This document shows, in pieces, positions 18,200 to 26,173 of a DNA stretch of 64,000 bases; position 1 is the stretch's first letter, and each line of letters opens with the position of its first letter. The translations under genes and the position numbers were made by a program. The notes under the pieces were generated by a model that saw only the letters and a program-made list of their open reading frames with translations, did no database searches and was not told where the DNA came from. Source of the DNA: Lacrimispora sphenoides (lineage in GTDB: Bacteria; Bacillota; Clostridia; Lachnospirales; Lachnospiraceae); contig NZ_FOIP01000002.1 in assembly GCF_900105215.1 (NCBI RefSeq), forward strand, positions 1,984,001-2,048,000, in the 5' to 3' direction.

Positions 18200-19234
18200 T
18201 TACTTCTTTGCAATATACTTTCTGATGTCCAGAGCAATCGCAACTACAATTACGACTCCCTGTGCAATATACTGGAAGTTGGTATCAACACCCAGATACT
18301 GCAGGCAGGTCTTCAAGATTTCAAATACCAGTACTCCGATCAGAACACCGGATACCTTACCAATACCACCGTTTACAGATACACCACCGATGGTACATGC
18401 AGCAATGGCTTCCAGCTCCCAGCCCATTCCCATATTAACAGAGGAACCGCCGGACTTTGCGCCTACAAGGAAACCTCCCAATGCATAAAGAGCTGCTGCT
18501 GTTACATAAATGATGATTTTCGTTTTCTTTGTATTAACGCCGGAAACTTCTGCTGCCTGCTCATTTCCACCGATGGCGTACATATATTTGCCGTGAGGTG
18601 TTTTATTATAAACAAACCAGATCACAAACCCGACTACAAGGGCAATTAAGAACAGATAAGGAATGAATCCAAAAAGCCTGCCCTTTGCTACCTCTGTATA
18701 AGCTGGGCGGTAACCGCCGATTGGAGTCGCATTGGTATAAACAAGGCAGACACCGTAAACAATCAGCTGCATGCCCAAAGTTCCGATAAAAGCCGGAACC
18801 TGAAGAAAAGAAACAACCATACCATTGATCAGGCCGAAAATCGCACAAACAGCGATACAGATTAACAGCACAACGAACACCCACCAGATTCCGAAATCAG
18901 GAAGATTGGGAAAAAACTTTCCGCTGTATCCTGGTTTCTGAAGCAAGGTACCTGCAAGGCAGGCGGAGAGCCCTACCATACGCCCGGCGGAAAGGTCCGT
19001 ACCTCTGGTGATCAGACATCCGGATACGCCGCAGGCAATAATAAATCGGGGCGCTACGTTTAAAGCGATGTTTTTTAAGTTATCAGGGGTACCAAAGGAT
19101 GGCTGCTTAATTGCAGTAAAAATCGCCAGCATGATGAGAACGACGATGATTCCATTATTAATTAGAAAATCCTTTATATTAACTTCTTTTGTTTGCATAG
19201 GTAAATCTTTAGAGTTAACCTTCTTCGATGTCAT
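18200..19234 (-). CDS. mglC: Galactose/methylgalactoside-type ABC transporter permease
   Basis: 344-residue permease of the RbsC/MglC branch of carbohydrate ABC importers. About eight to ten hydrophobic helices follow a polar N-terminal 20 residues. The family signatures RGTDLSAGRMVGLSACLAG and AIAACTIGGVSVNGGIGKV are present. The ATG overlaps the mglA stop by four bases (ATGA), and its AGGAGG site lies in the last codons of mglA, so translation is coupled. Last gene of the mglB-mglA-mglC run, ending at the terminator 18070-18127. The exact sugar (galactose, glucose, xylose) is not fixed by sequence. Confidence 0.93.
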   Translation of the reverse strand: MTSKKVNSKDLPMQTKEVNIKDFLINNGIIVVLIMLAIFTAIKQPSFGTPDNLKNIALNVAPRFIIACGVSGCLITRGTDLSAGRMVGLSACLAGTLLQKPGYSGKFFPNLPDFGIWWVFVVLLICIAVCAIFGLINGMVVSFLQVPAFIGTLGMQLIVYGVCLVYTNATPIGGYRPAYTEVAKGRLFGFIPYLFLIALVVGFVIWFVYNKTPHGKYMYAIGGNEQAAEVSGVNTKKTKIIIYVTAAALYALGGFLVGAKSGGSSVNMGMGWELEAIAACTIGGVSVNGGIGKVSGVLIGVLVFEILKTCLQYLGVDTNFQYIAQGVVIVVAIALDIRKYIAKK

Positions 19235-20787
19235 GATTTAACCTCCTGTGTGAAATTTTCTGTTTCTTTATCGTTTAAATCGAATTTAGTGGCATATGCC
19301 ATTATTTTCTCCTGAGTCGCCTCATCATCTTCCAGCTCTCCGGTAATATGGCCATTGCACATAACGATAATCCGGTTTGACATGCCGATCAGTTCCGGCA
19401 TTTCGGAAGAAATCATGATAATCGATTTTCCCTGCTTTACCAGATCTATCATGATCTGATAAATCTCATATTTTGCACCGACGTCAATTCCTCTGGTGGG
19501 TTCATCCATGATCAGAATATCCGGGTTATTCGCCAGCCATCTGGCGATGATCACCTTTTGCTGGTTCCCTCCTGACAGAGACTGTATCAGGGTCCTGTCA
19601 TTTGGCGTCTTGATGCTCAGCTTTGCGATGCTCTCTTTTACAACCTGCCCCACCTTTTTGCTGTTAATGGTTCCGGCTTTGGTATAATTCCGGTAAGAGG
19701 CAATAGCCGTATTATCTGCAATGCTTAAGCAGCCAATAATGCCGGTTCCACGTCTGTCCTCTGTGATCATTCCCACAGAATCGTTAATGGCATCCTGGGG
19801 GCGCCTGATCGTCACCTTTTTACCAAGGATCTCGATCTCCCCGCTTGCAATATGGCGCATTCCAAAAATCGCTTCCATCAATTCTGTTCTCTGAGCACCT
19901 ACCAGGCCTCCAAATCCCAGAATCTCTCCTTTCTTTAATTCAAAGGAACAATCCCGGAAGGAGCGTGCGTGGATGCTGCTTACATGGCTTACTTTTAAAA
20001 CAGTTTCATCTGTCCGGTAATCTTCCTTAGGAGGGTAGACGTTGCTTAATTCCCGGCCCACCATCTGCTTTACGATTTCATCATCCGAAATGTCCTTGAC
20101 CTCCCAGGAGCCTACGTACGTTCCATCTCGCATGATTGTAATGTCATCGGCGATCTGCCGGATTTCTGCCATCTTATGGCTGATATATATCATAGAAACA
20201 CCGCGGGATTTTAAATCTCTGACAATCCGAAACAGTGCTTCCACTTCATTATCAGTCAGTGATGAGGTCGGTTCATCCAAAATTACCAGCTTTGCATTCT
20301 GGCTCACTGCCTTTGCAATTTCCACTGACTGCATTTGTCCGATTGATAGTGTCCCAAGTTTTGCTCTGGGATTAAAACTCATTTTTACATCTTTTAACCA
20401 CTTTTCCGCTTCCTGGTTCATGGTCTTATGGTCAATCATCTTTAGCGGACCTATTTTTATTAAGGGATACCTTCCAAGGTACATATTTTCCGCAATGGAA
20501 CGCGCCGGAACCGGCTGCAGCTCCTGATGCACCATGGCAAGCCCTTTGCGAAGGGCATCATCGGGATTTGCGATGCTCACATCCTTCCCGTCAATTAGAA
20601 CCTTTCCTTCATCCATATTATAAATGCCGAAAAGGCATTTCATAAGGGTCGACTTACCTGCTCCATTCTCACCCATTAGGGCATGAACGGTACCGGGACG
20701 TACTTTTAAGTTGATTTTATCAAGCGCTTTAACACCAGGGAAGGATTTGCTGACCCCTATCATTTCCAGTCTGTATTCCTCTGCCAT
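19231..20787 (-). CDS. mglA: Galactose/methylgalactoside-type ABC transporter ATPase
   Basis: 518-residue double ABC ATPase that powers sugar uptake. The start is the ATG at 20787 (MAEEYRLEMIGVSKSF) behind AAAGGAG. The N-terminal cassette has Walker A GENGAGKST, signature LSIGQMQSVEIAKAV and Walker B LVILDEPTSSLT. The C-terminal cassette has the degenerate Walker A normal for this family (GFGGLVGAQRTELM), signature LSGGNQQKVIIARWL and Walker B ILIMDEPTRGIDVG. Full length for MglA/RbsA. Repeat family 1 lies between it and mglB. Confidence 0.95.
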   Translation of the reverse strand: MAEEYRLEMIGVSKSFPGVKALDKINLKVRPGTVHALMGENGAGKSTLMKCLFGIYNMDEGKVLIDGKDVSIANPDDALRKGLAMVHQELQPVPARSIAENMYLGRYPLIKIGPLKMIDHKTMNQEAEKWLKDVKMSFNPRAKLGTLSIGQMQSVEIAKAVSQNAKLVILDEPTSSLTDNEVEALFRIVRDLKSRGVSMIYISHKMAEIRQIADDITIMRDGTYVGSWEVKDISDDEIVKQMVGRELSNVYPPKEDYRTDETVLKVSHVSSIHARSFRDCSFELKKGEILGFGGLVGAQRTELMEAIFGMRHIASGEIEILGKKVTIRRPQDAINDSVGMITEDRRGTGIIGCLSIADNTAIASYRNYTKAGTINSKKVGQVVKESIAKLSIKTPNDRTLIQSLSGGNQQKVIIARWLANNPDILIMDEPTRGIDVGAKYEIYQIMIDLVKQGKSIIMISSEMPELIGMSNRIIVMCNGHITGELEDDEATQEKIMAYATKFDLNDKETENFTQEVKS

Positions 20788-20807
20788 CCCGTTTCTCCTT
20801 TCCTTTT

Positions 20808-20845
20808 TATTGCCCACGTTCTCTGGGCATTAAGGTATACCTGTA
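20808..20845. repeat. Palindromic intergenic repeat family 1, locus d (one degenerate unit)
   Basis: ATTGCCCACGTTCTCTGGGC forms the GCCCA/TGGGC hairpin and is followed by ATTAAGGTATACCTGTA, where the second mini-hairpin is decayed. Between the mglA start and the mglB stop. Confidence 0.65.
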
Positions 20846-20914
20846 ACTCCGGATGCCTTTAAAAATCGGGTGTGCCTTACCGACACACCCGTTCCTTTTA
20901 CCGGCTGCTGGAAA

Positions 20915-22033
20915 TTATTTTAATTTATCAAGAATTTCCTGAGCATTATCCTTAGTAACCTTGATATAGTCTACCATGTTTACATTATCAACGGATTCAC
21001 CCTTGATAAATTTAACAGCCATATCGCCTGCTGTACGAGCCTGTGAGAAGTGGTCATTGAATACAGTACCTGTCTGCTTGCCTTCGATAACGTTCTGAAC
21101 AGCCTCTGTCAGAGCATCAACACCTACTAAATAGATGTCTTTGTTTACTGTACGTCCTGCTGCTTCGATTGCCTGAAGAGCACCAAGTGCCATAGCATCG
21201 TTGTTGCAGAAGATTACTTCAATCTGATCACCATACTGTGTTAAAGCATCCTGAGCGATCTGCTGAGCTTTTGCCTGATCCCAGTCACCGCGCTGCTTTA
21301 ACAGTTCTTTTACCTGCATGCCGGAATCTGTAAGAGCCTTAACAGAGAATTCTGTTCTGTACTGAGCATCTACGTTCTCCGGGTCACCCTGGATCATGAT
21401 ATAAGAAACAACGCCGTCACCGTTAATATCGCCCTTGTTGGAAGTTTCAAAAATTTCTTCTCCCTGATAGGTACCGGACTGTCTAGCGTCACAACCTACA
21501 TAAGTAGCGTTAATCTTGTCATCACTCCATCTCTGCTCTTCCTGAGTATCTGGCTCACGGTTAATGTAAACAACCGGGATTCCTGCTTCCTTACACATAT
21601 CTGTGATTTCAGGAGCAGAAGAAGCCTGAACAAGGTTTAAAATCAATACATCGTATTTCTGGGTAATGAAGTTCTGGATCTGGTTGGTCTGCTCAGCCTG
21701 ATCACCCTTACCATCCTGGATTACAACATTTTCCTTCTTAAAGCCTAAGTCCTCTGTCAGATAGCGCTGAAGCTCTGTACGGTAAAGTGTCATAAAGTTA
21801 TCATCAAATTTGTAAATTGAGATACCGACTTTCTTATCCGCTACATCTCCGCCAACAGCATCTTTAACTGCTTCTGCGGTGGTCTCTGCGCTTGTGTCCT
21901 CTTTCTTGGTCTCTGCTGCTGTAGTCGCCTCTGGTGCAGCTGTTGTTCCCTTGGAGCCTGCTCCGCAGCCTGCCATGGAAAATACCATTGCTGACGCAAG
22001 GCCTACTGCTAATGCTTTTTTGAGTAATCTCAT
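20915..22033 (-). CDS. mglB: Galactose/glucose-type ABC substrate-binding lipoprotein
   Basis: 372-residue extracellular sugar receptor of the mgl importer. Signal peptide MRLLKKALAVGLASAMVFS ends in the lipobox SMAGC. A Thr/Ala/Glu-rich linker (about 28-60) precedes two binding lobes. Motifs include KVGISIYKFDDNFM, GIPVVYINREP, the GGBP calcium loop DINGDGVVSY and IFCNNDAMALGALQAIEAAG. GGGAGG stands before the ATG, and the site lies inside the small palindrome TGATAA/TTATCA. It has its own promoter at 22096-22124, which fits the higher demand for binding protein than for MglA and MglC. Confidence 0.94.
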   Translation of the reverse strand: MRLLKKALAVGLASAMVFSMAGCGAGSKGTTAAPEATTAAETKKEDTSAETTAEAVKDAVGGDVADKKVGISIYKFDDNFMTLYRTELQRYLTEDLGFKKENVVIQDGKGDQAEQTNQIQNFITQKYDVLILNLVQASSAPEITDMCKEAGIPVVYINREPDTQEEQRWSDDKINATYVGCDARQSGTYQGEEIFETSNKGDINGDGVVSYIMIQGDPENVDAQYRTEFSVKALTDSGMQVKELLKQRGDWDQAKAQQIAQDALTQYGDQIEVIFCNNDAMALGALQAIEAAGRTVNKDIYLVGVDALTEAVQNVIEGKQTGTVFNDHFSQARTAGDMAVKFIKGESVDNVNMVDYIKVTKDNAQEILDKLK

Positions 22034-22095
22034 GATAAATCCTCCCTTATCATTATATTGTTATCGATTGGTGTTTTTACCTTACCGACATGCAC

Positions 22096-22124
22096 ATTAT
22101 AGCTTTCTTTTGTGCATTTTTCCA
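22096..22124 (-). promoter_or_regulatory. mglB promoter with flanking inverted repeat
   Basis: TATAAT (22096-22101) with a weak -35 TGGAAA (22119-22124) at 17 nt. TGCACA and TGTGCA flank the -10 as an inverted repeat and may be an operator. The weak -35 suggests an activator is needed. Confidence 0.55.
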
Positions 22125-22144
22125 TATAATATTTTTTGGATATG

Positions 22145-22191
22145 TATCGATTTTTTTAGATTCTTCCTTTTTCTATCAAAAAAATTCGATA
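22145..22191. promoter_or_regulatory. AT-rich inverted repeat upstream of the mglB promoter
   Basis: TATCGATTTTTTTAGAT on the plus strand is mirrored by TATCAAAAAAATTCGATA about 12 nt later. It lies about 20 bp upstream of the mglB -35 (on the side away from the gene), where the nearby YesN-type regulator (26174-27790) could bind. Function is inference. Confidence 0.45.
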
Positions 22192-22209
22192 TTTTTACTC
22201 ACTATGCAC

Positions 22210-22235
22210 AACTGACCGCCCATTACTGGGCGGTC
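22210..22235. other. Stem-loop that contains the stop codon of the upstream gene
   Basis: CTGACCGCCCA and TGGGCGGTCAG form an 11-bp stem with a 4-nt loop. The TAA of the binding protein gene at 22223-23245 lies at the loop. There is no U-tract on either side, so it may act in mRNA processing or stability rather than termination. Confidence 0.6.
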
Positions 22236-23245
22236 AGTGCCTTCTGCCTGCATTCATAATACTTATCCCGGTCCAATTTTACAATTTCCTGTACATTTTG
22301 ACCAAGAGATTCCGCAGCAGCGATTTTGAAAATAACATTTGCATATTCCTGGCTGTCACATTGAACTGTTCCAAACAGTTTTCCCGTACGCAGCCCTTCA
22401 AGCCCCTGAGGCGTCCCGTCTATCCCTACAATTTTAACCGGCCTCATGTCCCCTTTCCGGTCCAGAGCATCGGCAGCTCCCAAAGCCATGTCATCATTGT
22501 TGCATATCACCACTTCCACCTCATCCGGATACTCCAAAAGCCACTGCTCCATCCAGGCAGATGCCTGGCTTCTGTCCCAATTGGCAATTCCTCCAGTGAT
22601 CTTTTCTAACGGAACTCCGCCATCCTTTAAGGTCTGAATGGACCATTCCGTACGGATTAAGGAGTCCTGATGGCTGTTTTCTCCTTCTAAAAGAACATAG
22701 CTGACCTTTCCATCCCCATTTAAGTCAAGGGAAGAAGGATCTTTCTTATAAGCATCCACCAGGATGTTGCCTTGTAAGGTTGCAGACTCTTTCGCATTTT
22801 CTCCCACATAGTAAAGCTTTTCCCAGCGCCGCATATCCTCCTCCACCGGCTCCCGGTTAAAGAACACTACCGGAAGGCTGGCATCCATGGCTTTGCTGAT
22901 GATATTGGAGGCCACGGAGCGGTCCACAATATTTACGCAGATGGCATCATATCCAAGGGAAATGAAACGGTCCACCTGACTGTTCTGGGTATTCTGATTC
23001 CCCTTGGCATCCACAATATCCATGACTACCTTAATTCCTGTTTCCTTTTCATATTCCTTGGCTTGTTCCTCAATATTTCCCCTGAGCGTATTGATAAATG
23101 AATCATCTCCACGGTATAGGGTCACCCCGATACGTATGGACTTTTTTTCTTCCTTTCCACCAGCCTTCCTGCTCTGATAAAACACTCCCCAAAGTGTCAG
23201 CAGCAGGATAACCACCACCGCCAGGATACCATATCGTTTCTTCAT
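22223..23245 (-). CDS. Membrane-anchored galactose-type sugar-binding protein (probable sensor partner)
   Basis: 340-residue MglB-like protein. Unlike the mglB product it has no lipobox; an N-terminal helix (about 5-24, YGILAVVVILLLTLWGVF) followed directly by Gln, Ser and Arg suggests an uncleaved anchor. The binding fold is intact: RIGVTLYRGDDSFINTL, VVFFNREP, calcium loop DLNGDGKVSY, VEVVICNNDDMALGAADAL. It lies between the second anchored binding protein (15 nt upstream) and mglB. In Clostridium beijerinckii an anchored xylose-binding protein (XylFII) acts with a LytS kinase; the same kind of sensing with the kinase at 24300-26075 is inferred here. Confidence 0.85.
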   Translation of the reverse strand: MKKRYGILAVVVILLLTLWGVFYQSRKAGGKEEKKSIRIGVTLYRGDDSFINTLRGNIEEQAKEYEKETGIKVVMDIVDAKGNQNTQNSQVDRFISLGYDAICVNIVDRSVASNIISKAMDASLPVVFFNREPVEEDMRRWEKLYYVGENAKESATLQGNILVDAYKKDPSSLDLNGDGKVSYVLLEGENSHQDSLIRTEWSIQTLKDGGVPLEKITGGIANWDRSQASAWMEQWLLEYPDEVEVVICNNDDMALGAADALDRKGDMRPVKIVGIDGTPQGLEGLRTGKLFGTVQCDSQEYANVIFKIAAAESLGQNVQEIVKLDRDKYYECRQKALTAQ

Positions 23246-23260
23246 ATTCCATCCCCCATC

Positions 23261-24232
23261 TCAATCAATTGGATACAAAATCCTTTCAAATTTGCTTTCC
23301 CGTAGATTGGCCTTCTGAATATAGTAAGAATCCAAAACAATTTGTGTTCTTTGAAGCCCCCCATGAACCGCTTCCACAGCCTTTTCGATGCTCATATAGC
23401 CCGCATCAAACTGGTCACTTACCACCAGTCCCTTAATAATCCCATTGTCCAGTTCCTTTAAAAGTTTGGTCGTGCTGCCGATTCCGTAAAGTCCATCAAT
23501 GACATTGCCGTATACCGGGCTCCCTGAAATGATATCCGCAGACTCATCAAGGCTCCTGACATCAATCGCTGCAATGACTGCTTTTCCGCTTCCGGGGTAA
23601 ACCATGCCCTCTATGGCCTCCCGGAAGATCCCCTCCTCCTTTTTCTCAAAAAGCTTCATGGAAAATCCGGATTTTGAAAGAGCGGATACCAGTCCGTCAT
23701 ATACCTCCCTGTTATACCCGTACTCAAGCCCTTCCGTAAAAATCCATACAGGGATATCCGGAGAATTCTCCGCTGCAATTGCCTGCCCCAGCAATCCTCC
23801 TTCCTCCTCATAATCCGGAGATATGCCGCTTTTAACCTGATCATTGGGAGGTAAGTTTCCCAACATAACGGCAGGACTGTTTAAAACCATATCATCCATC
23901 TTTTTTACACATTCTACCGGCTTTACGGGAATCAGGACCACAGCTGATGCGCCATCGTTGATTTCCCTCTGAACCAGTTCTATCTGCTGATAGGCATCCC
24001 CTTTCTCATAGAGTGTAATAAAGCTGATATCTACGTTGTACTCCTCTGCCGCCTTATCAGCACCCTTTCTGAAATTTACATAATAGTCATCGGAAGTATC
24101 GCCGATGATGACGGAAACCGGATATATTTCTGTTTTCTTCTCCTTGATGATCAAATCCGTGGAGGATAAAAGAAATAGGAACACAAGCACTCCCGCCAGC
24201 AGAGTCCACAATATTTTTTCCTGTTTTGTCAT
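23261..24232 (-). CDS. Membrane-anchored periplasmic-binding-protein-like sensor protein
   Basis: 323-residue protein with an N-terminal hydrophobic anchor (about 8-26, ILWTLLAGVLVFLFLLSS) and a type 1 periplasmic-binding fold of the ribose/LacI kind (VSVIIGDTSDDYYVNFRKGA, REINDGASAVVLIPVKP, KGLVVSDQFDAGYMSIEKAV). No lipobox. It is the gene directly after the YesM-type kinase and before a second anchored binding protein, which fits a receptor that presents sugar to the kinase rather than to a transporter. The start has AAGGAAAG upstream, just outside repeat family 1. Confidence 0.82.
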   Translation of the reverse strand: MTKQEKILWTLLAGVLVFLFLLSSTDLIIKEKKTEIYPVSVIIGDTSDDYYVNFRKGADKAAEEYNVDISFITLYEKGDAYQQIELVQREINDGASAVVLIPVKPVECVKKMDDMVLNSPAVMLGNLPPNDQVKSGISPDYEEEGGLLGQAIAAENSPDIPVWIFTEGLEYGYNREVYDGLVSALSKSGFSMKLFEKKEEGIFREAIEGMVYPGSGKAVIAAIDVRSLDESADIISGSPVYGNVIDGLYGIGSTTKLLKELDNGIIKGLVVSDQFDAGYMSIEKAVEAVHGGLQRTQIVLDSYYIQKANLRESKFERILYPID

Positions 24233-24237
24233 AATCT

Positions 24238-24328
24238 ACTTTCCTTTTCATCGCCCATGCTTTTTGGGCATAGAGGTATACCCGAAGGGTGATTCCTTTT
24301 CATCGCCCATTCTCTTCGGGCATAGAGG
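24238..24328. repeat. Palindromic intergenic repeat family 1, locus e (two units, overlaps a gene end)
   Basis: Both units are preceded by TTCCTTTTCATCGCCCAT. Unit 1 shows GCCCATGCTTTTTGGGC and ACCCGAAGGGT; unit 2 shows GCCCATTCTCTTCGGGC. Unit 2 codes for the last residues of the kinase (SMPEENGR) and its TGA stop. Confidence 0.75.
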
Positions 24329-26075
24329 CAGAACTATAGGGAACCGCGGGAAGGCAGATGGTAATCACCGTTCCTTCATCAGGCTCTGACTCAATGATCA
24401 GGCCGTACTTTTCCCCAAAATACAGCTTGATCCTCTCATTGACGTTTTTCACACCAATCCCTGAACCCTTTTTTGAAGTGACATGGACCTGATCGGAAAA
24501 TAAGCCCGCCACCTGGTCTTCTGTCATTCCAAGGCCATTGTCCTTCACCATAAAGAATAAGTCATCTCCTTCTTTCCAGACCTTTAAAATAATTTCTCCG
24601 TCTCCATCCATGAACTCCATTCCGTGATAGATGGCATTTTCCACAAGCGGCTGTAAAACCAGCTTTAAACAGGAAAGCTCCATACATTCCTCGGATGCAT
24701 CAATCTCGTAGGAGAATTTATTCTTAAAACGCATGTGCTGGATCATCAAATAATTCCGCACGTGCTCCAATTCATCCCTGACTGTAATAATGCTCTTTCC
24801 TTTGCTTAAACTGATCCGGAAAAACCGGGCCAGGGCCGTCACCGCTTTGACCGCCTCCGCCTTTTGCTCGTTTTCAATCATCCACACGATGATGTCAAGA
24901 GTATTATAAAGGAAATGGGGATTGATCTGTGACTGTAAAGTATCAAATTCCTGTTTTCTTTTGGCCTCATGCTCCGCTACGATGTCATCCATCAGGACCC
25001 GGATCTGTTTTGCCATATTTTTAATGGAATTTCCCAGATGCTGGATTTCATAGGACCCTCCGATGGAAATTGCCGCCTGCAAATTCCCCTCTTCCAGAAT
25101 TCCCACGGATTTTTCCAGATCCTTGATGGGATTGGTGATACGGGATGAAATATAGGAGTTAATCAGGGCGAGTATAAACAGGATCAGGGTTATGAGGAAC
25201 ACGATAAAAAGCCTGGTCTTAATGGAATTTAAAGAAACCACATTTTTAGGCGTCACTCCAATGATCTTCCAGCCCGTATAGCCAATGGATTTTACCGTAA
25301 TGTTCCGGGTCTCTCCCTGAAAATCCTCCCGGTGGTTTCCATCTTTATAGCCGGCTGCCACCAGATTGTTCTCCTGCATCCGGCCGGAATCGATAAGCTG
25401 GATCTTGGGATGGTACAGGATCTGCCCGTCATTGCTGATCAGATACACATAGCCGCCCTTTCCTGTGGTCACTCCGTCAAAAAGATGTTCCAGGCTGGAA
25501 TAGCTTAAATCCACCAAAAGCACGCCCTGGGTGGTAGAGGTGCCTTCCGTCAGCTCCACGGCCCTTGATAAAGATATCACCCACCGGTACTGGTTTTCAT
25601 TACTGTCAAAAACATACTGGACATGGGGATAAGAGAAGTGTTGGTTTTCCGTCTTCTCCAAAGCATTTAAAAACCAATTTTCCCTGGTCACATCAAGGCC
25701 GCTTTTAAGCCTTGCGGCAGGAACCGCTTCCACCATGGTGCCTGATTGGGTAAAGAGAGCGATGTTGTCCACATTATCCTTGTTGTTGTCATACAGGAGC
25801 GTGATCTCGTTATTAATGGATTCCGAAGAAAGATCGGCGTTTTTTACGGCGCCATAATACAGGGAATCCGACAGCTTCATGACCGTAAGCAGATAGGACT
25901 CCACAGACCTGGCTACCTGATGAATAAGGCTCTGGTTTTCCTCCTGCACCATTTCTCCCACCTGGGTGGAAAGGCGCTGATATAAGGAAAAGGTTATTAA
26001 AAGACTGGCTGCCAAAGCAGTCACGGTAAAATATACAAAAATAGTATAACGAATGCTTATATTCTTTCTTTCCAT
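24300..26075 (-). CDS. YesM/LytS-type sensor histidine kinase
   Basis: 591-residue membrane kinase. Transmembrane helix (about 10-30), extracellular Cache-like sensor (35-280), second helix (about 285-308), HAMP (308-360), the His_kinase domain with phospho-acceptor His387 in QINPHFLYNTLD, and an ATPase domain with LVENAIYHGM, DNGLGM and GSGIGVKNV. It pairs with the response regulator 98 nt upstream and with two anchored sugar-binding proteins downstream. The C-terminal tail SMPEENGR is encoded by repeat family 1, which suggests the original stop was overwritten. It probably controls the mgl genes. Confidence 0.93.
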   Translation of the reverse strand: MERKNISIRYTIFVYFTVTALAASLLITFSLYQRLSTQVGEMVQEENQSLIHQVARSVESYLLTVMKLSDSLYYGAVKNADLSSESINNEITLLYDNNKDNVDNIALFTQSGTMVEAVPAARLKSGLDVTRENWFLNALEKTENQHFSYPHVQYVFDSNENQYRWVISLSRAVELTEGTSTTQGVLLVDLSYSSLEHLFDGVTTGKGGYVYLISNDGQILYHPKIQLIDSGRMQENNLVAAGYKDGNHREDFQGETRNITVKSIGYTGWKIIGVTPKNVVSLNSIKTRLFIVFLITLILFILALINSYISSRITNPIKDLEKSVGILEEGNLQAAISIGGSYEIQHLGNSIKNMAKQIRVLMDDIVAEHEAKRKQEFDTLQSQINPHFLYNTLDIIVWMIENEQKAEAVKAVTALARFFRISLSKGKSIITVRDELEHVRNYLMIQHMRFKNKFSYEIDASEECMELSCLKLVLQPLVENAIYHGMEFMDGDGEIILKVWKEGDDLFFMVKDNGLGMTEDQVAGLFSDQVHVTSKKGSGIGVKNVNERIKLYFGEKYGLIIESEPDEGTVITICLPAVPYSSASMPEENGR

Positions 26076-26094
26076 ATTATCGTCTATCCTTTTG

Positions 26095-26172
26095 GACAGG
26101 GCCCACCCCGCTTTAGAGCCTGCCCCGCTTTATCGGGCACCGGGTGTAAAGGGATACCCGGAGGGTGTTTCC
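26095..26172. repeat. Palindromic intergenic repeat family 1, locus f (variant unit)
   Basis: GCCCCGCTTTATCGGGC hairpin followed by ACCGGGTGTAAAGGGATACC and CGGAGGGTGTTTCC. It resembles unit 2 at 8925-9060 more than the simple units, so a second subtype exists. It lies between the response regulator stop and the kinase start. Confidence 0.7.
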
Positions 26173-26173
26173 A

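Noticed and set aside
18140..18649. 169-residue plus-strand open frame
   Set aside because: Antisense to mglC, no ribosome binding site.
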